From Candidatus Latescibacterota bacterium (lineage in GTDB: Bacteria > Latescibacterota > UBA2968 > UBA8231), in the NCBI GenBank assembly GCA_016187725.1, contig JACPJE010000020.1:1-45011 (forward strand): 45,011 nt of DNA, given 5' to 3'. Below are positions 34,405 through 42,728 of this stretch, piece after piece. Below the pieces are notes generated by a model that was given only the letters and a program-made list of their open reading frames with translations, ran no database searches and was not told the origin of the DNA. Within the stretch, counting starts at the first letter, position 1, and every line of letters starts with the position of its first letter. A program made the translations under genes and the position numbers.

Positions 34405-36861
34405 CTACCTGTCGCCCTGGGCGGCCCTCAGCGCGGCGGCGATGCCCGCCTGCAGCGAAGGGTCCAGAGCCACCGCCCGGCCCAGGTGGTAACGGGCCTT
34501 GTCGCGCTGGCCCAGGTTCAGCAGGGCCACCAGGCCGGCGCGCCGGTGGATATCGGCCTGATCGGCTTCTACCAGCAAGGACTGCTCCCACCATTTCAAG
34601 GCCTGTTCCGGCTCGCCGCGCTGCTGGGCCGTGAGCGCTAGGATATTGCAGGCTTCCTTGATGCCGAAGATCCGGGTGGACAACTCCACCGCCTGCTCCA
34701 TGCGGGCCAGATCGCCTCTAGAGAAGAAATACTTGGCCACCTCCAGGTAGGATTGGGCCATCTGCTCGGCCGCCTGGGCCGAAGAGCTGTAGTCTGATCC
34801 CACCCCCTCTCTGAGCACCTGAAGGGCCAGGTCGCCCAGACCCAGGTACGAGAGCGAGAGAGCGGTGTTGGCCGGGATGTAGTGTACGGTGCCGGTGTGG
34901 AGGACGTGGGCGGCGCGCAGGTTTTCGGGCTGGAAGTGAGCGAGGGCTGCGGAGTCGGGATTCCCCTGCTGGCGGTGGATCTGGGCCAGCAGCCAGTAGC
35001 CCAGCGCCAGGTCTGGGTAAGCCTCCAGCAGGGTGTGGGCTGCGGCCTCAGCCTGCGCCCAATCCCTTGCCCGGACCTGCGCTGCCACCTGCTCCAGGGA
35101 GCGATCCGGGCAACCGGGGTTCTCTGCGAGTTCTCTCTCCCAGTGGGTGAAGGCTTCACCGATGGCTGCCTTGCCCCTGGACTTGAAAATCCACACCGTG
35201 GGGTGGTCGTAGCCCAGGAAGGAGGGCTCGGCTCGGTCGTCGGCAAAAACGAGGCCCAGCAGCGCGGGATAGGTCTTGAAGCGCTGGACCAGTTCAAAGC
35301 CCAGTTCGCCGGCTGCCAGGCGCTCGTAGAGTCCGGCCACCACCGGGAAAATTTCGGGGACCGCGGTGAACTGGGCGTAGCGGTTGACATCGGTCAGGGC
35401 GAGATACTCCATGTCCTGGAGACGTTCCTCCAGAAAGTCGAGCTGGGCGCGGCAAGAGAGGTACGGGTAGCCGTAGAAGACCCGCGTCACGTCCAGGACC
35501 ACCTGCTGGTAATCCTGGCCGCTGATGAGACCCTGCATGGAGAAGCCACCTCCCTCCACGCCGACGTGGCTGTCCTTGGGGACGTGGCTGGAGACCCACT
35601 TGCCGGCCTGGATACGGCTGTCCTCCTCCCCGTAGATGCGCGCAAAGGCTACCCCCTTGAAAACCAGGTGGCCCATCACCAGGATGGAGACCAGCTTCCC
35701 CCCCTGGCGAATCCAGGGCCGGGCCGCCTGCCAGCTGGCTGCCAGCAGCGCGCCGGCAAAAAGGGCCATGAAGGGGAGCATGGGTATCAGATAGCGCACG
35801 GCCCTGGCCTGCAACTGGCCGATGAGCAGGAAGTAAAGGCCGCACCACAGCGCCATCAGCACCACGGGCCGACGGCGTTCCCGCCATAGGACATAGGGGA
35901 GGGCGAACACAAAGAGGAAGGTGAGGGGCCAGCCGGTGGCCAGCGACCAGATGCCCCAGTGGTCCAGGTAGGGGATGGTATGCACATCGACCAGGGTCCA
36001 GGGTTGCAGGATCTCGCCCCGGGTGACCTTGACGGCCAGGCCAAAATCGCCGCTTCCCTCGGCCCGCCACAGCAGTTCGGGCCTGGCCACCAGGTAGGGT
36101 TCGACCAGCAGCAGGGCCCCCGTGGCCGCCCCGCCCGCCAACCACAGTTCGGGCTGGCACCAGCGGCGGCGGAACTGCGGCCATTCGCGCTCGCCCCTGG
36201 CCAGGTGGCCGGCCAGCAGCACCAGCCCCAGCAGCAGGCCGTTGAGCCGCACTGCGGCAGTGGCGCCGATCAGGAGGCCGGCCAGGACATAGTTGCGCCT
36301 GGTCCCTGAGGTGAGCGCCTGCAGCGCGGCGTGGATGGCCGCGGCGCTGAGCAGCACGAAGAAGCCGTCCACGATGAAGAAGTGGGCCTGCTGGATGGCG
36401 CCCGGAGCAAAGGCGGCGATGGCCAGGGCCAGCGCCGCGACTGGCCGATTGAAGTAGCGGCAGCCCATCCGCCAGACCAGCAGGAGGACGCCGCAGGAGC
36501 ACAGGACCGCCAGGATCCTGGCGACGTAATAGACATGCCGGGCCGAGTCCGGGTCATCCAGGGAGGCCACGCTCCAGCCGCACAGACTGGCCAGGGCCAG
36601 GGCGCCGCGCAGCGCGTAGACCGGGAGTACTCCGTACACTGTGAGGGGCGGGTTCAACAAATCGAAGTCCGGGCTCAGCGCTGCCCAGATCACCATTTCC
36701 TCGTCGGGGTGGAAGCGGTAGAAGAACAGGGTGGCCTGGTGCTGTTCGGGCAGCACCAGGTCGGAGTCGCCGCGGGTCAGCCCGACCAAGCGCAGGGCGC
36801 TGCCGATCAGCAGGAGCGCCGCCAGGAGCAGGGCATAGAGGGTATCGCGCGCCATATCCAT
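34405..36861 (-). CDS. ArnT/GT39-like membrane glycosyltransferase with C-terminal TPR-like domain (paralogue)
   Basis: 818 residues from ATG 36861 (ATG 36855 also possible; neither has a strong ribosome site). Architecture and motifs copy the next gene: ALRLVGLTRGDSDLVLPEQH, FYRFHPDEEMVIWAALSPDF, GAIQQAHFFIVDGFFVLLSA, RIYGEEDSRIQAGKWVSSHV, EPSFLGYDHPTVWIFKSRG, then TPR-like repeats at the C-terminus. The two are tandem duplicates that have diverged well beyond recent duplication. Divergent from the GH88-like gene across a 90-bp gap, so the gap holds promoters for both directions. Confidence 0.84.
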   Translation of the reverse strand: MDMARDTLYALLLAALLLIGSALRLVGLTRGDSDLVLPEQHQATLFFYRFHPDEEMVIWAALSPDFDLLNPPLTVYGVLPVYALRGALALASLCGWSVASLDDPDSARHVYYVARILAVLCSCGVLLLVWRMGCRYFNRPVAALALAIAAFAPGAIQQAHFFIVDGFFVLLSAAAIHAALQALTSGTRRNYVLAGLLIGATAAVRLNGLLLGLVLLAGHLARGEREWPQFRRRWCQPELWLAGGAATGALLLVEPYLVARPELLWRAEGSGDFGLAVKVTRGEILQPWTLVDVHTIPYLDHWGIWSLATGWPLTFLFVFALPYVLWRERRRPVVLMALWCGLYFLLIGQLQARAVRYLIPMLPFMALFAGALLAASWQAARPWIRQGGKLVSILVMGHLVFKGVAFARIYGEEDSRIQAGKWVSSHVPKDSHVGVEGGGFSMQGLISGQDYQQVVLDVTRVFYGYPYLSCRAQLDFLEERLQDMEYLALTDVNRYAQFTAVPEIFPVVAGLYERLAAGELGFELVQRFKTYPALLGLVFADDRAEPSFLGYDHPTVWIFKSRGKAAIGEAFTHWERELAENPGCPDRSLEQVAAQVRARDWAQAEAAAHTLLEAYPDLALGYWLLAQIHRQQGNPDSAALAHFQPENLRAAHVLHTGTVHYIPANTALSLSYLGLGDLALQVLREGVGSDYSSSAQAAEQMAQSYLEVAKYFFSRGDLARMEQAVELSTRIFGIKEACNILALTAQQRGEPEQALKWWEQSLLVEADQADIHRRAGLVALLNLGQRDKARYHLGRAVALDPSLQAGIAAALRAAQGDR

Positions 36862-36951
36862 AAAAGATAAGTGATGTTGACCTGCCTGGCAGAGGGGGAT
36901 ATTTTTGACTGATCTGCCGGGTCTTTCAAAAGCACCCATGAGGAGGCGCTG

Positions 36952-38325
36952 GTGAAAATCGATCTACGCCTGAAGCCCGCCAAGTTGCTCCCCGCCCTCC
37001 ACCGGCTGCTGGGGCTGGCCGGTCCCAGGATTCTGGACCTGGAACGCAGATGGGACCCGGCCAGGGGCACGCCGGTCTTCACCCGCGCCGGCCGCTACAC
37101 CGCGCGGGGCTGGACCGAATGGACCCAGGGCTTTCAGTACGGCTGTGCCATCCTGTACTACGACCTGACCGGAGAGCCGTTCTTCCTGGACCTGGGGCGC
37201 CGGCACACGATGGGGCGCATGGCCCCACACCTGTCCCATATCGGGGTCCACGACCACGGCTTCAACAATCTGTCCACCTATGGCAACCTGCGCCGGCTGA
37301 TGCGGGAGGGCCGCATCCCCTTTGACCAGCGCGAATTGGATTTCTACGAACTCGCCCTCAAGGTCTCCGGCGCGGTGCAGGCGGCCCGCTGGACGCCCAC
37401 GGCGCACGGGGCCGGGTTCATCCACTCCTTCAACGGGCAGCACTCCCTCTTCTCCGATACCATGCGTTCCCTGCGCAGCCTGGGGCTAGCCCATCAGCTG
37501 GGCCAGGTGCTAATGGGCGAGGGGGACCGGCCCATCAGCCTGCTGGGCCGGCTGGTGGAGCACGCCCTGAGCACGGTGCGCTTCAACGTGTACTACGGGG
37601 AGAGGCGCGACGCGTACGACGTGCCGGGTAGGGTGGCGCACGAGTCGATCTTCAACACCAGGGACGGGCAGTACCGCTGCCCCAGCACCCAGCAGGGGTA
37701 CTCCCCCTTTTCCACTTGGACCCGGGGCCTGGCCTGGGTGCTTTTGGGCTGCGCCGAGCAGCTGGAGTACTGCGCCGCCCTCGCCGAGGGGGAACTGGCC
37801 CAGTTCGGCGGCAAGGCCCCCTTCCGCCGCCAACTGGAGCGGGCGGCCCTGGCCACGGCCGAGTTCCACATCGAAAACAGCTTCACCGACGGCGTCCCCT
37901 TCTGGGACACCAGCGCCCCCGGGGTGGCCGGCTTTGGCCGCATCGCCCATCAGCCTTCCGATCCCTTCAACGACGTGGAACCCGTAGACAGCTCGGCGGC
38001 CGCCATCTGCGGCCAGGGGTTTCTGCGGCTGGGCAACTATCTGCGCGCTGCCGGCAAAAAGGCCCAGGGGGATCGCTACCGGGCGGCGGCCTTCACCATC
38101 ACCCGGGCGCTGCTGGATGAGCCGTACCTGTCCACTGACCCCAAACATCAGGGGCTGTTGCTGCATTCGGTGTACCACCGGCCCAGTGGCTGGGATCATG
38201 TCCCCAAAGGGCGCAAGATCCCCTGCGGCGAGTCTTCGATGTGGGGCGACTACCACCTGATGGAACTGGCGCTGCTGGTCAAGCGCGAGGCCGAAGGGTG
38301 TTCTTATCCGGTGTTTTATGGGTGA
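36952..38325 (+). CDS. GH88-like unsaturated-glucuronyl-hydrolase-family glycosidase
   Basis: 457 residues from a GTG with GAGGAGGCG before it; no better start exists. An (alpha/alpha)6-type fold of GH88/GH105 hydrolases is suggested by HDHGFNNLSTYGNL near residue 99 (catalytic-Asp position), LFSDTMRSLRSLGLAHQLG near 162 (second Asp position), STWTRGLAWVLLGCAEQLEY near 255, EPVDSSAAAICGQGFLRLGN, and ESSMWGDYHLMELALLVK at the end. Family members hydrate and cleave unsaturated uronic acids from the ends of glycans. No signal peptide, so intracellular. First gene of a likely eight-gene run to the window end. Confidence 0.72.
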   Translation: MKIDLRLKPAKLLPALHRLLGLAGPRILDLERRWDPARGTPVFTRAGRYTARGWTEWTQGFQYGCAILYYDLTGEPFFLDLGRRHTMGRMAPHLSHIGVHDHGFNNLSTYGNLRRLMREGRIPFDQRELDFYELALKVSGAVQAARWTPTAHGAGFIHSFNGQHSLFSDTMRSLRSLGLAHQLGQVLMGEGDRPISLLGRLVEHALSTVRFNVYYGERRDAYDVPGRVAHESIFNTRDGQYRCPSTQQGYSPFSTWTRGLAWVLLGCAEQLEYCAALAEGELAQFGGKAPFRRQLERAALATAEFHIENSFTDGVPFWDTSAPGVAGFGRIAHQPSDPFNDVEPVDSSAAAICGQGFLRLGNYLRAAGKKAQGDRYRAAAFTITRALLDEPYLSTDPKHQGLLLHSVYHRPSGWDHVPKGRKIPCGESSMWGDYHLMELALLVKREAEGCSYPVFYG

Positions 38326-39136
38326 ACCAGCCAGCCAAGTCTCAGGGAAAATGCCAGGAAAGTGCAGTTACAAGCCGGACCGTCCTCTCTCTCTTTGGCA
38401 CTACTTGAATATCTCACCCTCCCTGTGCCGTTGGCAGCACACCTGGAACTTCTGCCGGGCCGTGGCTGCCAACCTCTGGTTTGAGCTGCGCTGGGCGCCG
38501 ATGGGGGTGCGGCGCGTGGACCTGTGGCGGGAGGACGCAGGGTTTCAGCAACTGTGGCGGGAGGTGCGAGCCCGCACTGCTCTCAACCCTGCCAAGCTAT
38601 TTACCCTCCACCAACTGGTCCAGAATGCTGCCCTGCTTCCAGGAGAAGTGGCCGAACTGGGGGTGTACAAAGGCGGCTCCGCCCGGTTCCTGGCACGGGT
38701 GTTCGCCGGCCTCGATCCCCGGAAAAAGGTGCTGATTTTCGACACCTTTGCTGGTCTGCCCACGCCGGACAGCGCGCGCGACATCTACCGGGAGGGTGAC
38801 CTGGCCGACACTAGCCTCGAGGGAGTACAGACCTATCTAGGCGATTGTCCCAACGTGCTTTTTTTTCCGGGGCTGTTCGCCGACACCCTGCCCCAGGCCA
38901 ACGACCGCTGTTTCTGCCTGGTCCATATCGACGCCGACCTTTTTTCTTCGGTAAACGAATGCTGCGACTTTTTTTACCCGCGGATGGTTCCGGGAGGTAT
39001 CATGCTCTTTGACGATTATGGCTTTCTTTCCTGCCCTGGAGCCCGCGAAGCAGTGGACAGTTTTTTCGCGGACAAACCCGAGTCGCCCTTGTACCTGTTC
39101 ACCGGGCAGTGCATAGCGGTCAAACAAGCCCCATGA
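38318..39136 (+). CDS. TylF/MycF-type O-methyltransferase
   Basis: 272 residues; ATG 38318 overlaps the GH88-like stop by 8 nt (an ATG at 38351 is possible). The TylF family methylates sugar hydroxyls on macrolides and polysaccharides. Signs: AELGVYKGGSARFLARVF (SAM-binding motif I), VLIFDTFAGLPTPDSAR, FFPGLFADTLPQAN, VHIDADLFSSVNECCDFFYP with metal-binding Asp pairs, and GIMLFDDYGFLSCPGAREAV. The N-terminal ~70 residues with Trp-rich sequence are less typical. Position in a sugar locus suggests a glycan substrate. Confidence 0.87.
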   Translation: MGEPASQVSGKMPGKCSYKPDRPLSLWHYLNISPSLCRWQHTWNFCRAVAANLWFELRWAPMGVRRVDLWREDAGFQQLWREVRARTALNPAKLFTLHQLVQNAALLPGEVAELGVYKGGSARFLARVFAGLDPRKKVLIFDTFAGLPTPDSARDIYREGDLADTSLEGVQTYLGDCPNVLFFPGLFADTLPQANDRCFCLVHIDADLFSSVNECCDFFYPRMVPGGIMLFDDYGFLSCPGAREAVDSFFADKPESPLYLFTGQCIAVKQAP

Positions 39137-39924
39137 GCGACCTGTCCCCCCGCCAACTCCGGCGGCTCATCATCGAACAATCCAGGCGCGCCGGAGTCGG
39201 CCACATCGGGCCGGCCCTGTCCATCGCCGACCTCATCGCCGTGCTCTACGGGCAGGTGCTGCGCATCCCGGCGCCCAGAGACCCGGAGCGCGATCGCTTT
39301 GTGCTGTCCAAGGGGCACGCGGCCCTGGCCCTCTACGCCGCGCTGCGGCTCAAGGGATTCATCACCCAGGAGCAGCTGGACACCTTCTGCGCCGACGGTA
39401 CCTTGCTGGGCGTCCACCCCGAGCACGTCCTGCCCGGAGTGGATTTCTCCACTGGCTCGCTCGGACAGGGGTTGTCCTTCGGGGCAGGTGCGGCCCTGGC
39501 CGCCCGGCTGGGTGGATCGGCCCGCCGGGTCTGCGTGCTGCTCAGCGACGCCGAGTGCAACGAGGGCTCGCTGTGGGAGGCAGTGATGTTCGCCGCGCAC
39601 CACCGGCTCTCGGCGCTGACGGCCATCGTCGACGACAATGGCCAGCAGGCCATGGGCAAGACCGCCGAGGTGCTGGACCTCCAGCCGCTGGCCGAGAAGT
39701 GGCAGGCCTTTGGCTGGCACACCGTCGAGGTGGATGGCCACGACGTGGACGCCTTGCGGGAGGCCTTTGCCGCTCCCCATCCCGCAGCGCCCAAGGCGAT
39801 TATCGCCCGCACCGTCTGCGGCAAGGGGGTCTCGTTCATGGAGGGGCAGGTGAAGTGGCACTATCTGCCCATGAGCGAGGGCGAGTACCTGCGGGCCCGC
39901 GCCGAGCTGGAGGCTGCGCCATGA
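39133..39924 (+). CDS. transketolase, N-terminal (ThDP-binding) subunit
   Basis: 263 residues; ATGA overlap with the previous gene. Corresponds to the N-terminal half of transketolase: GHIGPALSIADLIAVLYGQV, DRFVLSKGHAALALYAALR, LGVHPEHVLPGVDFSTGSLG, LLSDAECNEGSLWEAVMFAA (ThDP/metal GDxxxxEG-type), AIVDDNGQQAMGKTAEVLD. Two-carbon transfer needs the next gene's product as partner. Split transketolases are often dedicated to a specialised sugar pathway rather than the pentose phosphate cycle. Confidence 0.92.
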   Translation: MSDLSPRQLRRLIIEQSRRAGVGHIGPALSIADLIAVLYGQVLRIPAPRDPERDRFVLSKGHAALALYAALRLKGFITQEQLDTFCADGTLLGVHPEHVLPGVDFSTGSLGQGLSFGAGAALAARLGGSARRVCVLLSDAECNEGSLWEAVMFAAHHRLSALTAIVDDNGQQAMGKTAEVLDLQPLAEKWQAFGWHTVEVDGHDVDALREAFAAPHPAAPKAIIARTVCGKGVSFMEGQVKWHYLPMSEGEYLRARAELEAAP

Positions 39925-40841
39925 GGCAGGCCTTCGCCCAGACCCTGATGGAACTGGCCGCCGCGGATGCGCGCGTGGTGCTGCTGACCGCTGACCTGGG
40001 GTTCGGGGTACTGGAGAAGTTCGCCGCCGCCTACCCCGACCGTTTCTTCAACGTGGGGGTAGCCGAGGCCAACATGGTGGGGCTGGCCACCGGCCTGGCC
40101 GAGGCCGGGTACATCCCCTTCATCTATTCCATCGCCACCTTCGCCACCCTGCGGCCTTACGACCAGTTCCGCAACGGCCCCGTCGCCCATCAGCTTCCGG
40201 TGCGCCTGGTGGGCATCGGCGGGGGCTTCGAGTACGGGCACAACGGCCTGACCCACATGGCCCTCGAAGACCTGGGCCTGATGCGCATGCAGCCGGGCCT
40301 GACGACCATCGTGCCGGCAGATCCGGCCCAGGCCGGCGCCGCCCTGCGGGCCACCTATGCGCTGCCCGGCCCCATCTACTACCGCATCGGCAAGAACGAC
40401 GCCCTGCACCTGCCCGAGCTGGAGGGGCGCTTCCGGCTGGGCAGGGTCGAGATGGTGGGCGGAGAGGGCGAGGTGCTGCTGCTGGCCACCGGTGCCATCG
40501 CGGTCGAGGCGGCGGCAGCGGCCTGCCTGCTGCGCCAGTCGGGCATCCGGGCGGGGGTGGCGGTGGTCTCGACCCTGAGGCCCGAGCCCAGCGAAGACCT
40601 GCAGGACCTGCTTTCGCGCTGCACCCTGGCGGTGACGGTCGAGGCCCACTACCTCTCCGGCGGTCTGGGGTCGCTGGTGGCCGAGGTCATCGCCGGCCGG
40701 GGACTGGGCTGCCGGCTGCTGCGCTGCGGCGTGGAGTCCATGCCCGGGGGCCGCTCCGGCAGTGAGGCGTACATGAATCACCTCCACGGTCTGTCGCGCG
40801 TCGCCCTGGCCCGGCAGATCCTCGCCGCCCTCGCGCCATGA
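39921..40841 (+). CDS. transketolase, C-terminal (pyrimidine-binding) subunit
   Basis: 306 residues; ATGA overlap with the N-terminal subunit gene. Pyrimidine domain: VVLLTADLGFGVLEKFAAAY, NVGVAEANMVGLATGLAEAG, whose Glu activates ThDP, then FIYSIATFATLRPYDQFRN and GGGFEYGHNGLTHMALEDL. C-terminal domain: VTVEAHYLSGGLGSLVAEVI. Completes the two-subunit enzyme. The clean two-gene split and its surroundings argue for biosynthesis of a special sugar donor. Confidence 0.92.
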   Translation: MRQAFAQTLMELAAADARVVLLTADLGFGVLEKFAAAYPDRFFNVGVAEANMVGLATGLAEAGYIPFIYSIATFATLRPYDQFRNGPVAHQLPVRLVGIGGGFEYGHNGLTHMALEDLGLMRMQPGLTTIVPADPAQAGAALRATYALPGPIYYRIGKNDALHLPELEGRFRLGRVEMVGGEGEVLLLATGAIAVEAAAAACLLRQSGIRAGVAVVSTLRPEPSEDLQDLLSRCTLAVTVEAHYLSGGLGSLVAEVIAGRGLGCRLLRCGVESMPGGRSGSEAYMNHLHGLSRVALARQILAALAP

Positions 40842-41815
40842 ACCAGAGCCCTACCAGGATCAGCGCCATCATCGCCTGCTACCGGGACGCCCAGGCCGTG
40901 CCGATCATGTACCAGCGCCTGCAGGCGGTCTTCCGGCAGCTGGGAGTGGAATACGAGATCATCTTCGTCAATGACGGCAGCCCGGACAACGCGCACCAGG
41001 TGCTGGCCGAACTGGCGGCCGCCGATCCCAGGGTCGTGGTGATCAACCACGCCCGCAATTTCGGCTCGCAAAGCGCCTTCACCAGCGGCATGCGCCTGGC
41101 CACCGGCGATGCGGTGGCGCTGCTGGATGGCGATCTGCAGGACCCCCCGGAACTGCTCGAAGCCTTCTACCACAAGTGGCGGGAAGGCTACGACGTGGTC
41201 TACGGGGTGCGGGTCAAGCGCGAGGCCACCCTGTTCCTGCAGGCGGCGTACAAGCTCTTCTACCGCACCTTCCGCGGCCTCTCCTATGTGCCCGTGCCCC
41301 TGGACGCGGGGGATTTCTCGCTGATGGACCGGCGGGTGGTGGCGGCGCTCAACAGCCTGCCCGAGAACAACCGCTTTCTGCGTGGTCTGCGCGCCTGGGT
41401 CGGCTTCCGGCAGACCGGCATTCCCTACCTGCGCCCCGAGCGCATGTTCGGCCGCACTACCAACTCCTTTTTCAAGACCCTGGGCTGGGCGCGCAAGGCT
41501 ATCTTCTCCTTCTCCTACGCCCCCCTCGACTTCATCACCTGGATCGCCCTCTTCACCGTGGGCTGCTCTTCGGTGTGGATCGTCCTGCAGGTTCTGGCGC
41601 GCATCTTCCTCCCCCAGCTCACCCCCAGCGGTTTCACCACCCTGATCGTGCTGATCCTCTTCATCGGGGGCATCCAGCTGCTCTGCCTGAGCATCATCGG
41701 CTCCTACCTGGCGCACATCTACGACGAGGTGAAGCGCCGGCCCCCCTACATTATCGAGAGCGTGCTCAACCCCCCATCCGGGCCCCCGGGGGACGGTGGT
41801 GAAAAGCCGGGCTGA
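40838..41815 (+). CDS. GT2 polyprenyl-phosphate glycosyltransferase (DPM/ArnC-like)
   Basis: 325 residues; ATGA overlap upstream. GT-A fold: ISAIIACYRDAQAVPIMYQR, YEIIFVNDGSPDNAHQVLAE, DxD-like DAVALLDGDLQDPPELLEAF, and DAGDFSLMDRRVVAALNSLP. Two C-terminal membrane segments (FITWIALFTVGCSSVWIVLQ; LIVLILFIGGIQLLCLSIIG) and YLAHIYDEVKRRPPYIIES are typical of polyprenyl-phosphate sugar synthases. Its product would be the lipid-linked donor for the ArnT-like transferases at 32-37 kb, an inferred but natural pairing. Confidence 0.92.
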   Translation: MNQSPTRISAIIACYRDAQAVPIMYQRLQAVFRQLGVEYEIIFVNDGSPDNAHQVLAELAAADPRVVVINHARNFGSQSAFTSGMRLATGDAVALLDGDLQDPPELLEAFYHKWREGYDVVYGVRVKREATLFLQAAYKLFYRTFRGLSYVPVPLDAGDFSLMDRRVVAALNSLPENNRFLRGLRAWVGFRQTGIPYLRPERMFGRTTNSFFKTLGWARKAIFSFSYAPLDFITWIALFTVGCSSVWIVLQVLARIFLPQLTPSGFTTLIVLILFIGGIQLLCLSIIGSYLAHIYDEVKRRPPYIIESVLNPPSGPPGDGGEKPG

Positions 41816-41817
41816 GG

Positions 41818-42726
41818 ATGCAAGCCGTCGAACTGCACCCCACCTGCTGTCCCATCTGCGACACGGAGGGCAACGCCACCCAGGTCTATCCGGCCAACTT
41901 CGACCCGCAGGTCTTCAATCCCGCCGTGTTTTCGGCCCGCCGCTTACCCGACCGCCTCCACTACCGCCTGGTGCGCTGCCGCACCTGCAACCTGGTGCGC
42001 TCGGACCCGGTCGCCGATGCCCAGACACTGGCCCGGCTCTATGCGCACAGCAGCTTTGACTATGGGGAGGAGGTGGCCAATATCCGGCGCACCTACGGCC
42101 GGTACCTGGCCTGCCTGGGCGCCGGCAAGGGCGCGTTGCTGGAGGTCGGCTGCGGCAACGGCTTCTTCCTCGAGGAGGCCCTGGACCAGGGGTACGCCGA
42201 GGTGTGGGGGGTGGAGCCCAGCCAGGCGGCGGTGGCCCAGGCCGGACCGCGGGTGCGCCCGCGCATCCGCGGCGACATCCTGCGGCCCGGGCTCTTCACC
42301 CCCGGAACCTTCGACGTAATCTGCATGTTCCAAGTCTTCGATCACCTCCCCGACCCGGGGGCTCTGCTGCCGGAGTGCCTCCGCCTCCTGAAGCCCGGGG
42401 GAAGGCTGCTGCTGCTCAACCACAACATCGCGGCGCTTTCGGCGCGCCTGCTGGGGGAGCGCAGCCCGATCGTCGACATCGAGCACACCTGCCTCTACAG
42501 CCCTGCCACCCTGGGGCGCCTGGTGGAGCGCTTCGGTTTCCAGGTGGAGCGCACCGGCACGGTTCTCAACGACTACAGCATCTACTACCTGACGCGGTTG
42601 TTGCCTTTGCCGGCCAGGGTGAAGCAGCGCCTGCTCTCCTTATTGCACGGCCGCCCGGCAGGACGCCTCTGCCTGCGGGTCCCCCTGGGCAACCTGTGGC
42701 TGGTGGCCCGCAGGAAGGAGGGGTGA
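41818..42726 (+). CDS. zinc-ribbon class I SAM methyltransferase
   Basis: 302 residues, starting 2 nt after the GT2 stop. An N-terminal four-Cys ribbon (CCPICDTEG ... CRTCNLVRSDPV) precedes a Rossmann-type SAM domain: GALLEVGCGNGFFLEEALDQ, VWGVEPSQAAVAQAG, FDVICMFQVFDHLPDPGALL, LKPGGRLLLLNHNIAAL. Similar proteins methylate sugars or nucleotide-linked sugars in polysaccharide clusters. Placement between a GT2 and a large membrane protein supports glycan tailoring. Confidence 0.88.
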   Translation: MQAVELHPTCCPICDTEGNATQVYPANFDPQVFNPAVFSARRLPDRLHYRLVRCRTCNLVRSDPVADAQTLARLYAHSSFDYGEEVANIRRTYGRYLACLGAGKGALLEVGCGNGFFLEEALDQGYAEVWGVEPSQAAVAQAGPRVRPRIRGDILRPGLFTPGTFDVICMFQVFDHLPDPGALLPECLRLLKPGGRLLLLNHNIAALSARLLGERSPIVDIEHTCLYSPATLGRLVERFGFQVERTGTVLNDYSIYYLTRLLPLPARVKQRLLSLLHGRPAGRLCLRVPLGNLWLVARRKEG

Positions 42727-42728
42727 AC

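Noticed and set aside
32236-34641. 801-codon plus-strand open frame opposite a glycosyltransferase
   Set aside because: Gln/Gly-rich mirror of membrane-protein codons, no motif.
36862-36951. operator from GGCAGA/TCTGCC in the divergent glycosyltransferase-GH88 gap
   Set aside because: Only six paired bases about 20 nt apart; expected by chance in GC-rich DNA.
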